This document shows, piece by piece, positions 1-8,507 of a stretch of DNA of 8,507 nt. Position 1 is the stretch's first letter; the number at the start of each line of letters is the position of its first letter. The stretch is from assembly GCA_030671565.1 (NCBI GenBank), contig DAOVIC010000076.1:1-8507 (forward strand). The letters are read 5' to 3'. The notes beneath the pieces are model-generated. The model searched no databases. It was not told the DNA's origin and was given only the letters and a program-made list of their open reading frames with translations. The position numbers and the translations under genes are program-made. The stretch comes from Anaerohalosphaeraceae bacterium (GTDB taxonomy: Bacteria > Planctomycetota > Phycisphaerae > Sedimentisphaerales > Anaerohalosphaeraceae).

Positions 1-55
1 ATCAACCTCTCGCGGGGCTCTTAAATATTTACCTTGCATGGTATGGGGGTTTTCG

Positions 56-123
56 TATAATAGGAACGTGGGTATTGTTACGTAAAAACCCTGATTGACA
101 GGCGTTTGTACGGCTTTTTAAAC
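56..123 (+). promoter_or_regulatory. Candidate promoter hexamers upstream of the HTH membrane protein
   Basis: Two separate good hexamers lie in the 157 bases before the first gene. A perfect TATAAT sits at 56-61, with only a weak -35 (TTGCAT, 34-39) 16 bp upstream. A perfect TTGACA sits at 95-100, followed after 17 bp only by a weak TTAAAC. Neither pair is convincing as a whole, and sigma specificity in this organism is unknown. No gene is evident in 1-157; the 5' end could be the tail of an upstream intergenic region. Confidence 0.3.
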
Positions 124-157
124 GATAAGTCGAATACTTCATCAGGAAAATCTAATT

Positions 158-1651
158 ATGGCAGGAATGTTTTTCACATTAGACGAAGTTGTCGAAAAAC
201 TCGGCAAAAGTAAGGAACAAGTTCAGGGACTGGTTGACGCCGGTAAGCTGCGTGAGTTCTGGGATGGAAGTAAGCAGCTTTTCAAAGTATCCGACGTTGA
301 TACGATGCTTGGCGAACTGCCCTCCGAAGGCGAAACGGTAAACATAGATACCGTCGCGGCGGAGACAGCTATCGAGATGGATGGTGATGTCGCTGATCTG
401 GAAGAGACAGCCAGCAGCGATACGCTTGGTCTGCTCATGGGCGAAGATGAAAGTCCTTTGGAAGATGAAGAAGCTCTTGAGGTCGCTGAAGATGGCGGCG
501 AAGACATTGCGCCGCTTGCAGATGAGACCGGCGAAGTGATTATCGACGAAGATACAATTGCCGCGATCGACGAAAGCGACGAAAGTTTAAAACTGCAAAG
601 CACATCGGTATCCGATGAAAGCCTTGGAATTCTTGCCGGCGAGGAAAGCGAAGCAGGGATATTTGAAAATGCAGACGACGAACTCGGTTCTGGGATGTTG
701 TCGGAGGACAGCATGGACTTTTTGCTTTCTGACGAGAGCGGAGTCGAGGATCCGAAGTCAATCGGCGGTGACGACGGGAGCCTGCTCAGCGATGAGACTC
801 TTAGCGGTCTTATTGGCGGCAGCGGCGAGCAGAAGAAAGAAGGTTCCGGTGATTTGAACGCGATCGGTGAAGATGAGGTTTCGCTTGGCGAACTGACGAG
901 TGCCGACACGAGCATGGGAACTGCAGGTATCAATGTTCTTGCCGAAAGCGAAGGCGATTTCGATCTGACGGGCGACAGTAGAAGTGAAACGAAGTCACCT
1001 GACTCAGAAGATGATTTCGATCTTGATCTTGAGGACGGCGGCGATTCGACAGGTCTTGGCGACCTGGATGCAGATATTAATCTGGACAGCATCGGAAGCG
1101 GATCCGGGCTTTTGGACCTTTCGCTGCAGGCAGACGATACTTCATTAGGTGCGGTACTTGACGATATACTTCCGGCGGCAGATGATATTGACGGTTTACC
1201 GGAAGCTGACAGCCTTGACGGCGGAAGCGTAGCAGAGGAAGCGGACAAGATATTTGAGGATGCAGAACCTCAGTCAGTAATGGCAACTGGCGGGGGAGTT
1301 GCCGCACAATATATCGAACCCGAACCGACGGGGTCGGATAACCTGTTTGGCGGATTGCTTTTGATCCCGTTTGCAATACTTATTTACGCGACGATTATAC
1401 TTCTTCTTAGTTTTGCTAATGTAAAACCCGGGATATTGACAGCAGTCTCTAAAGATGTATCTTCATTGGCTATGCTGTGGTGGGTATTTTTCGGTTTGAT
1501 CGCTGTTTTAGGAATAGTATTCGCTGCAGCGGCAATGACGGGTTCCGGTACAGGCGAAAAGAAGGCTAAGGCAAAGAAAGCTAAGAAACCGAAGAAGGCT
1601 AAGAAGCCGAAGAAAGTTAAAAAGCCCAAGAAGAAAAAAGGCAAGAAATAG
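158..1651 (+). CDS. HTH-domain membrane protein with long acidic linker and poly-lysine tail
   Basis: Product of 497 aa, function unknown. Residues about 5-50 (FFTLDEVVEKLGKSKEQVQG... with KVSDVD at the end) resemble a MerR/excisionase-type helix-turn-helix of the HTH_17 kind. Residues about 55-390 are extremely rich in Asp, Glu, Ser and Gly, probably disordered, and carry a degenerate recurring motif of the form S-D-E-S-L-G-I-L. Two hydrophobic helices follow (about 397-420 and 438-460), with a short hinge between them containing KPG. The last 30 residues are nearly all Lys with Ala and Pro (AKKPKK repeats), like a histone H1 tail. Two membrane spans put both termini on the same side. The DNA-binding fold and basic tail suggest the cytoplasm, so the protein could tether DNA or nucleoprotein to the membrane; this is inference. 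The start is ATG at 158 with AGGA at 144-147. A stand-alone transcription factor is unlikely given the membrane segments. The gene lies 143 bp before the OmpA lipoprotein gene, same strand. Confidence 0.85.
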   Translation: MAGMFFTLDEVVEKLGKSKEQVQGLVDAGKLREFWDGSKQLFKVSDVDTMLGELPSEGETVNIDTVAAETAIEMDGDVADLEETASSDTLGLLMGEDESPLEDEEALEVAEDGGEDIAPLADETGEVIIDEDTIAAIDESDESLKLQSTSVSDESLGILAGEESEAGIFENADDELGSGMLSEDSMDFLLSDESGVEDPKSIGGDDGSLLSDETLSGLIGGSGEQKKEGSGDLNAIGEDEVSLGELTSADTSMGTAGINVLAESEGDFDLTGDSRSETKSPDSEDDFDLDLEDGGDSTGLGDLDADINLDSIGSGSGLLDLSLQADDTSLGAVLDDILPAADDIDGLPEADSLDGGSVAEEADKIFEDAEPQSVMATGGGVAAQYIEPEPTGSDNLFGGLLLIPFAILIYATIILLLSFANVKPGILTAVSKDVSSLAMLWWVFFGLIAVLGIVFAAAAMTGSGTGEKKAKAKKAKKPKKAKKPKKVKKPKKKKGKK

Positions 1652-1781
1652 CATATCGCAGGACGCGTGCCTGTGTGGCGATTGCAATTAGGATGCAGGA
1701 GCTTTTGTCTTATTCAGTGGCAAAGCAGTTTGCATAAATTCAGGGAAGCTCTAAACTGTTAACAATAGTCACTAATTATTG

Positions 1782-1787
1782 AAAGGA
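1782..1787 (+). promoter_or_regulatory. Shine-Dalgarno site of the OmpA lipoprotein gene
   Basis: AAAGGA lies 7 nt before the ATG at 1795. It supports that start, which also gives a complete signal peptide ending in a lipobox. Confidence 0.7.
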
Positions 1788-1794
1788 TTCGCCC

Positions 1795-2568
1795 ATGAAA
1801 TTCGTAAGACCCCTCACTACAATCATTATCGTCGGTTTAATCATTTTTATCACAGGATGTATTTCGCAGGAACAGTATAATGTGGCAATGAGCCAGAATC
1901 GTACGCAGGCCCAGCGTATCATCAGCATTGAAAGCCAGCTGAATAACGCGACGTTAAAAGCTAACGAACTGGAAAGGCGGCTTGAGATACTTAAGGGCAC
2001 TTCTACGGCCAGCGATGGTGCAAATGCTGCTGAGATCGCAGCTTTAAGGAAGGACATCGCGGACAAGAAGGCACTTGTGGAAAGGATCCGTGCCCAACTG
2101 CTTCGCGGCGGTGTTCAACTTCCGGCTGAGCTTAGCATCGCTTTGCAGGAATTAGCCGGAAGCAGCGAGATGATAGCTTTTGACGAAGAAACCGGTATTC
2201 TCAAATTCAAGAGCGACTTTTTGTTCCGTTCCGGAAGCGCCGATGTCAACGCAAAAGCAGAGGCTTCTATCAAGACTCTTTCGGCGATACTTAACAGCGA
2301 AACGGGCAGCAAGTTCGACGTGATAATCGCCGGACATACGGACAACGATCCTATCAAACACAGCCGCGCACAACATCCGACGAACTGGCATCTTTCATCG
2401 CACAGGGCGATCGGAGTACTCAATAAACTGACGAGTAACCATGTCGCTTCAAAACGTTTGAGCGTTCGCGGATTTGGTGAATTCAGGCCCATCGGAACCA
2501 ACAAAACAAAAGAAGGCAAGGTTGCTAACCGTCGCGTGGAGATATATATCATTCCGCAAGGGGCATAA
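1795..2568 (+). CDS. OmpA/MotB-family peptidoglycan-binding lipoprotein
   Basis: Product of 257 aa. Residues 1-21 form a lipoprotein signal peptide: basic start (KFVR), hydrophobic core, then a lipobox ITGC with the acylated Cys at 22. Residues about 30-104 are predicted coiled coil (heptad-like Leu/Ile spacing, rich in Gln, Glu, Lys). Residues about 130-255 are the OmpA C-terminal domain. They show GHTDN (180-184), the helix NWHLSSHRA (197-205) with the conserved Asp183 and Arg204 that contact diaminopimelate in the family, and the closing GFGEFRPI...NRRVEI. The PTNWHLS form is of the MotB-like subtype. The protein is not a stator subunit, because it has a lipid anchor and no MotB-type transmembrane helix. 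Likely role: anchoring the outer membrane or an envelope complex to peptidoglycan. No dedicated partner is encoded nearby. Family assignment is secure; the precise function is not. Confidence 0.93.
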   Translation: MKFVRPLTTIIIVGLIIFITGCISQEQYNVAMSQNRTQAQRIISIESQLNNATLKANELERRLEILKGTSTASDGANAAEIAALRKDIADKKALVERIRAQLLRGGVQLPAELSIALQELAGSSEMIAFDEETGILKFKSDFLFRSGSADVNAKAEASIKTLSAILNSETGSKFDVIIAGHTDNDPIKHSRAQHPTNWHLSSHRAIGVLNKLTSNHVASKRLSVRGFGEFRPIGTNKTKEGKVANRRVEIYIIPQGA

Positions 2569-2575
2569 GTATGCT

Positions 2576-2672
2576 CTTGAGGGTAGTAAACGGCCGCGAG
2601 TAAAACGACAACTATTTGTTTACAAATAAGTTACCGCGAACAAAGCGGGAATTTTCAAGGGTGATCAGTATA
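2576..2672 (+). repeat. Intergenic repeat, copy 1
   Basis: This 97-bp segment matches 7867-7962 in the same orientation, at roughly three quarters identity with one 1-nt indel. Best conserved are GGGTAGTAAA (2581-2590), CCGCGAGTAAAA (2594-2605), TTACCGCGAACAAA (2631-2644) and TCAGTATA (2665-2672). It contains two related sub-repeats starting CCGCGA at 2594 and 2634, 40 bp apart. Between them AACTATTTGT (2611-2620 region) faces ACAAATAAGTT (2622-2632), giving an imperfect hairpin. It lies between the OmpA gene and ndk and encodes no protein. Nature unknown: a degenerate mobile-element end or small non-autonomous repeat is my best guess. Confidence 0.8.
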
Positions 2673-2726
2673 AAGCGATACGGCAGGTTTTTTTAATCTG
2701 AAACCGGTATATTTTACAGGCACATT

Positions 2727-3188
2727 ATGACAGAAAAAACATTGATCATTGTAAAACCTGACGGCGTGCAGAGGCATTTCGTTGGGGAGATAATATCGCG
2801 TTTCGAGAAGAAGGGTTTTAAGCTTGTCGCGGCGAAATTCATGCAGATACCTGAAAAACTTGCCCGAAAGCATTATGCGGTTCACGAGGGTAAACCGTTT
2901 TTTGAGGGCGTAGTAAAATATCTCTCCTCTTCGCCGTCGATGGTGATGGTATGGGAAGCTGAGGGAGTTATCGATATGGCCCGCAAGATGATGGGGGCGA
3001 CTTTCGGCTTTACCGCCGAACCCGGTACCATCCGAGGCGACTTTAGCTGTTCCAAAGGCTATAACCTCATCCACGGATCGGACTCGCCGGAATCTGCGGA
3101 CTTTGAAATACCGATCTACTTCACCGACGAAGAGATCGCCGGCTATGAGCTATCAGATGAAAAGTGGCTTTACGGCAAAAATGATTAG
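2727..3188 (+). CDS. ndk: Nucleoside diphosphate kinase
   Basis: Product of 153 aa, full length for the family (about 140-155). It transfers the gamma-phosphate of ATP to NDPs through a phosphohistidine intermediate, balancing cytoplasmic (d)NTP pools. It begins with TLIIVKPDGVQR (Lys10 of the nucleotide site), has the KPFFEGVV segment and GTIRGDF (100-106, Arg103), and carries the active-site signature NLIHGSDS with catalytic His116 and Asn113. The usual GATNPxxAxPGT stretch reads GATFGFTAEPGT here (90-101), a tolerated variation next to the nucleotide-binding loop. Start ATG 2727 has a weak AGG at 2718-2720. The gene appears monocistronic: repeat copy 1 lies upstream and a strong terminator directly follows. 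Confidence 0.97.
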   Translation: MTEKTLIIVKPDGVQRHFVGEIISRFEKKGFKLVAAKFMQIPEKLARKHYAVHEGKPFFEGVVKYLSSSPSMVMVWEAEGVIDMARKMMGATFGFTAEPGTIRGDFSCSKGYNLIHGSDSPESADFEIPIYFTDEEIAGYELSDEKWLYGKND

Positions 3189-3210
3189 AGGTTCCCTTAA
3201 GATCGCTTGA

Positions 3211-6406
<3,196 letters not shown>

Positions 6407-6424
6407 GCTACCCTTAAGTAATTA

Positions 6425-7765
6425 TTACTCGTTGAGCATTGCTTTTTTTCTTAGTATGTGGTGGTAGTGCTGGGCGAATCTGTGTGCTTCGTCTCTTATG
6501 TACTGGAGGAGTTTTTTTGCTTCGTTGTTTGCGGGGAGTTTTACTGATTTTTCTCTTCCGCGGATGAATATTTCCTCCTGGCGTTTTGCTATCGAAGCCA
6601 ATAACGGCATTGGTGCGTCCATTTTCATAAAGGCCTGTTCGACGGCGCGGAGCTGGCCCTTTCCGCCGTCTATAAGTACCAGGTCCGGGAAAAGTTCCTC
6701 GCCCTCGTTGGCTTGTTTGTAGCGACGCGTAATAACTTCCTGCATGCAGGCGTAATCATCGATACCCGTGACCGTCTTGATCTTGAACCTGCGGTAGCCG
6801 CTCTTGAAGGGTCTGCCGTCGATAAATTTCACCAGCGAGCCTACGGTCGCCTCGCCGGAGATATGGGCTATATCGAAACCTTCTATAATCCGTATCGGGG
6901 TTTCGACATCGAATATTTTTCGCAGTTTTTCCAGTGCATCGGACGGGTCGGTGGCGAATACCTCCGGCTGGACGTTTGCTTCGATCGAGCCCCGCTGATC
7001 GAGTCTTTCTATCAGGCGTATACGGTCGCGGAACATGGCGGCTTTTTCGTATTCCATCGCTATCGCCGACTCTTCCATCTGCTTGTTGAGCCGGCGAAGT
7101 ACGGTCGCCCTTTTCGACTGGAGAAACCTGATGAGGTCGTTGATGAGTTTGCGGTATTCGTCCTTTTCGATCCTTGCTCCGCATGGCGCGGCGCACTGCT
7201 TGATACTGTAAAGTATGCAGGGTCTGAAGAATCTGCGCTTTTCATCTTCCTGGCGGATGTCCAGCTTGCAGGTTCGAAACTTGAAAATCTTCTGTAGCAG
7301 TACGAGTACAGCGCGAAGATCGCTTACGCTCGTGAATGGGCCGAAGAGTTTGCTCCTGGCGTTTTTAGGATTTCTCGTGATGTAGACGCCGGGGAACTGG
7401 TCGCGTGTGGTGATCTCGAGGTATGGAAAAGTTTTGCTGTCGACGAGCGAAGTATTGTAGGGCGGGCGGATATCTTTTATCAGGCGTGCTTCCTGGAGTA
7501 TCGCATCGACTTCGCTTGCCGTCTCAAGGTAATCGACGGTGACGGTTTTGTTTATCATCTCGACGATCTTCGGGCCGCGAGTTGCGAAAAGGTCGGCGGA
7601 AGGCTGAAAATAACTCCCGGCACGCGAACGCAAATTCTTCGCCTTACCGATATAAAGCACAACGTCCCTGGCATCTTTCATGAAGTACAGGCCGGGTCCG
7701 CTTGGGAACGTAGAAACCTCCCTGCGAATACTGCCGATCACATCCTTTTTCTTTTTCTTCGCCAT
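6425..7765 (-). CDS. uvrC: Compact UvrC-type excinuclease subunit (GIY-YIG, UVR, RNase H)
   Basis: Product of 446 aa, well short of the usual ~600. UvrC cuts on both sides of a lesion in the UvrABC excision pathway. Seen here: GIY-YIG nuclease (about 20-105; GLY at 25-27, YIG at 38-40, NLRSR, then EARLIKDIRPPYN); four Cys at 166, 183, 191 and 195, matching the cysteine positions reported to hold an Fe-S cluster in E. coli UvrC; a UVR (UvrB-binding) helix, about 211-255; and the RNase H-like nuclease with Asp298 (GFDIAH), the DDY at 336-338, Asp366 (LIDGGKGQL) and His428 (RDEAHRFA). Both nuclease sites look intact. Missing are about 100 residues between UVR and RNase H relative to E. coli, and the whole C-terminal tandem HhH domain: the protein ends 18 residues after His428. 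The DNA beyond the stop is the ribD 3' end, so this is not an evident frameshift. ATG 7765 is preceded by no Shine-Dalgarno sequence. Confidence 0.93.
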   Translation of the reverse strand: MAKKKKKDVIGSIRREVSTFPSGPGLYFMKDARDVVLYIGKAKNLRSRAGSYFQPSADLFATRGPKIVEMINKTVTVDYLETASEVDAILQEARLIKDIRPPYNTSLVDSKTFPYLEITTRDQFPGVYITRNPKNARSKLFGPFTSVSDLRAVLVLLQKIFKFRTCKLDIRQEDEKRRFFRPCILYSIKQCAAPCGARIEKDEYRKLINDLIRFLQSKRATVLRRLNKQMEESAIAMEYEKAAMFRDRIRLIERLDQRGSIEANVQPEVFATDPSDALEKLRKIFDVETPIRIIEGFDIAHISGEATVGSLVKFIDGRPFKSGYRRFKIKTVTGIDDYACMQEVITRRYKQANEGEELFPDLVLIDGGKGQLRAVEQAFMKMDAPMPLLASIAKRQEEIFIRGREKSVKLPANNEAKKLLQYIRDEAHRFAQHYHHILRKKAMLNE

Positions 7766-7774
7766 ATAGCCGCA

Positions 7775-7802
7775 ATTCTACCAAAAAATTGTGCTCTGCA
7801 AA
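7775..7802 (-). promoter_or_regulatory. Candidate uvrC promoter
   Basis: On the minus strand, TTTGCA (7797-7802) and TAGAAT (7775-7780) are 16 bp apart. Only 9 nt separate the -10 from the ATG, so the message would start 2-3 nt before the start codon. That fits the lack of any ribosome-binding site and suggests a leaderless transcript. Confidence 0.5.
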
Positions 7803-7806
7803 AGTA

Positions 7807-7832
7807 TTTGTACTGACTTTACTTCGTACAAA
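7807..7832. promoter_or_regulatory. Inverted repeat, possible operator of uvrC
   Basis: Perfect 7-bp arms TTTGTAC (7807-7813) and GTACAAA (7826-7832) are separated by 12 bp, with 19 bp between arm starts (about two helical turns). A further GTAC follows at 7835-7838. The repeat begins 4 bp upstream of the proposed uvrC -35, where a dimeric regulator could bind. The regulator is unknown. It does not match the classic E. coli CTGT-N8-ACAG or B. subtilis LexA boxes. Confidence 0.4.
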
Positions 7833-7866
7833 CGGTACCCTGTGTTTATGTCTTTACGAATATACC

Positions 7867-7962
7867 CTTAAGGGTAGTAAATGCCCGCGAGTAAAATGGG
7901 AACTAGCTGCCAAAAACAGGTTACCGCGAACAAAATGGGAAATTTCAATCATGGTCAGTATA
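7867..7962 (+). repeat. Intergenic repeat, copy 2
   Basis: This 96-bp segment matches 2576-2672. The two sub-repeats are cleaner here: CCGCGAGTAAAATGGGAA (7885-7902) and CCGCGAACAAAATGGGAA (7924-7941), 16 of 18 identical and starting 39 bp apart. Between them AAC (7901-7903) and GTT (7920-7922) still can pair, but the inner sequence differs from copy 1. The left edge lies inside the perfect palindrome TACCCTTAAGGGTA (7863-7876). The right end (TCAGTATA) extends past the start codon of the downstream gene. Confidence 0.8.
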
Positions 7963-8507
7963 TTATTGGTAAATCCACCTGTTTACGACTTTACGGCGTA
8001 TGATTTCTGGCTTCGGCCTTATGGGCTTTTGTCTGTTGCCGGGCTTATGCGCTCCAAAGCGGATATGGTGCTTTTTGACTATATGGACAGGGGTCACCCG
8101 TCGATACCGGAAAGAAACACCGAAAGGACCGATCGATGGTCGCGTGGGCCCTACCCGTCGGTTAAGATCGAAAAGCCTGATGTTTTTCGTAACATTCCAA
8201 GATATTACAAGCGTTTTGGAGTTGGACGGGAATATTTCCAGCGTTTTATTGCTGAAAAGGGGCCGTTTGATTTCGTCCTTGTCCAGACGTCGATGACGTA
8301 CTGGTATCAGGGGGTTGGGGAGGTTGTCGAGGACGTGCGAAAATTTTCGCCGGGTGCAGCGATTGTCGCAGGCGGTGTGTATGCTACGCTTTGTCCGGAT
8401 CATGCAAAATCGCTTGGTGTCGACCTTGTCATACAGGGGGAGGATATCGAACCGCTTTGGCAGATGCTTGGTATCGAACCGGATGCGTATCAGCCTCCGT
8501 TGTGGGA
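7951..8507 (+). CDS. B12-binding-domain radical SAM protein, N-terminal part
   Basis: At least 185 codons are open to the window edge; the gene continues beyond it. The start MVSILLVNPPVYDF and the stretch VAGGVYATLCPDHAKSLGVDLVIQGEDIEPLW are typical of the N-terminal cobalamin-binding Rossmann-like domain of B12-dependent radical SAM enzymes (family openings ILLVNPP; GGxxAT...GE). The radical SAM CxxxCxxC motif would lie further downstream and is not in the window, so the reaction cannot be named; methyl transfer is common in the family. ATG 7951 is the first ATG, GTG or TTG in this frame, which stays open upstream to at least 7795. The best upstream purine stretch is GGGAAA (7937-7942), 8 nt before the ATG, a weak Shine-Dalgarno. 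The 5' end overlaps intergenic repeat copy 2. Confidence 0.85.
   Translation, partial: MVSILLVNPPVYDFTAYDFWLRPYGLLSVAGLMRSKADMVLFDYMDRGHPSIPERNTERTDRWSRGPYPSVKIEKPDVFRNIPRYYKRFGVGREYFQRFIAEKGPFDFVLVQTSMTYWYQGVGEVVEDVRKFSPGAAIVAGGVYATLCPDHAKSLGVDLVIQGEDIEPLWQMLGIEPDAYQPPLW

Noticed and set aside
9..34. CTCGCGGG followed by ATTTACC, resembling part of the repeat in reverse orientation
   Set aside because: Only 8 contiguous bases match, the spacing differs and no second sub-repeat is present; too weak to call a third copy.
223..1248. Long open frame of 341 codons on the minus strand opposite the HTH membrane protein gene
   Set aside because: It is very Ser/Pro-rich with no domain, as expected when GAX (Asp/Glu) codons are read backwards as TCN-like codons. 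The plus-strand gene has a recognisable domain order and a ribosome-binding site.
1657..1684. Possible stem-loop (CAGG/CCTG) after the HTH membrane protein gene as a terminator
   Set aside because: The stem is only about 4-5 bp around a 7-nt loop and is not followed by a T-run.
6713..7297. 194-codon plus-strand frame within uvrC
   Set aside because: The minus strand encodes clear UvrC motifs across the same stretch; this frame has no recognisable domain and is an antisense shadow.
7963..8403. 146-codon minus-strand frame and a shifted plus-strand frame (8000-8296) at the right end
   Set aside because: The plus frame from 7951 encodes a convincing B12-binding domain without stops to the window edge, so the others are shadows.

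Overview
This is bacterial chromosomal DNA of a Gram-negative-type cell. An OmpA-family lipoprotein with a lipobox implies an outer membrane, and an NAD+-dependent DNA ligase marks the domain as Bacteria. The first gene encodes an N-terminal excisionase-type helix-turn-helix, a very long acidic linker, two membrane helices and a lysine tail. That architecture, together with the compact UvrC, reminds me of Planctomycetota, perhaps Phycisphaerae/Sedimentisphaerales. This placement is inference from gene style, not from a marker gene.

Layout: 1-157 is upstream DNA with promoter-like hexamers. 158-1651 (+) is the membrane-anchored HTH protein. 1795-2568 (+) is an OmpA/MotB-type peptidoglycan-binding lipoprotein. 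2576-2672 is an intergenic repeat (copy 1). 2727-3188 (+) is ndk, closed by a strong intrinsic terminator at 3212-3242. 3292-5331 (+) is ligA, overlapping by 8 nt with 5324-6406 (+), ribD. 6425-7765 (-) is a compact uvrC convergent with ribD. 7766-7866 holds the uvrC promoter and an inverted repeat. 7867-7962 is repeat copy 2, which runs into the start of a B12-binding/radical SAM gene (7951 to the window end, +, partial).

Most genes are housekeeping: nucleotide pools (ndk), DNA joining (ligA), riboflavin synthesis (ribD), excision repair (uvrC) and cell-envelope anchoring (OmpA lipoprotein). They do not form one pathway. Only ligA-ribD looks like a true translationally coupled pair.

No complete new defence or mobile system is visible. 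The least explained items are: a ~97-bp repeat present twice in direct orientation, built of two ~18-bp sub-repeats about 40 bp apart; the fusion of one copy to a gene start; the HTH/acidic/membrane/poly-lysine protein; a UvrC lacking both the C-terminal HhH domain and about 100 residues of the usual central region; and candidate promoters so close to the ligA and uvrC start codons that leaderless mRNAs are suggested.
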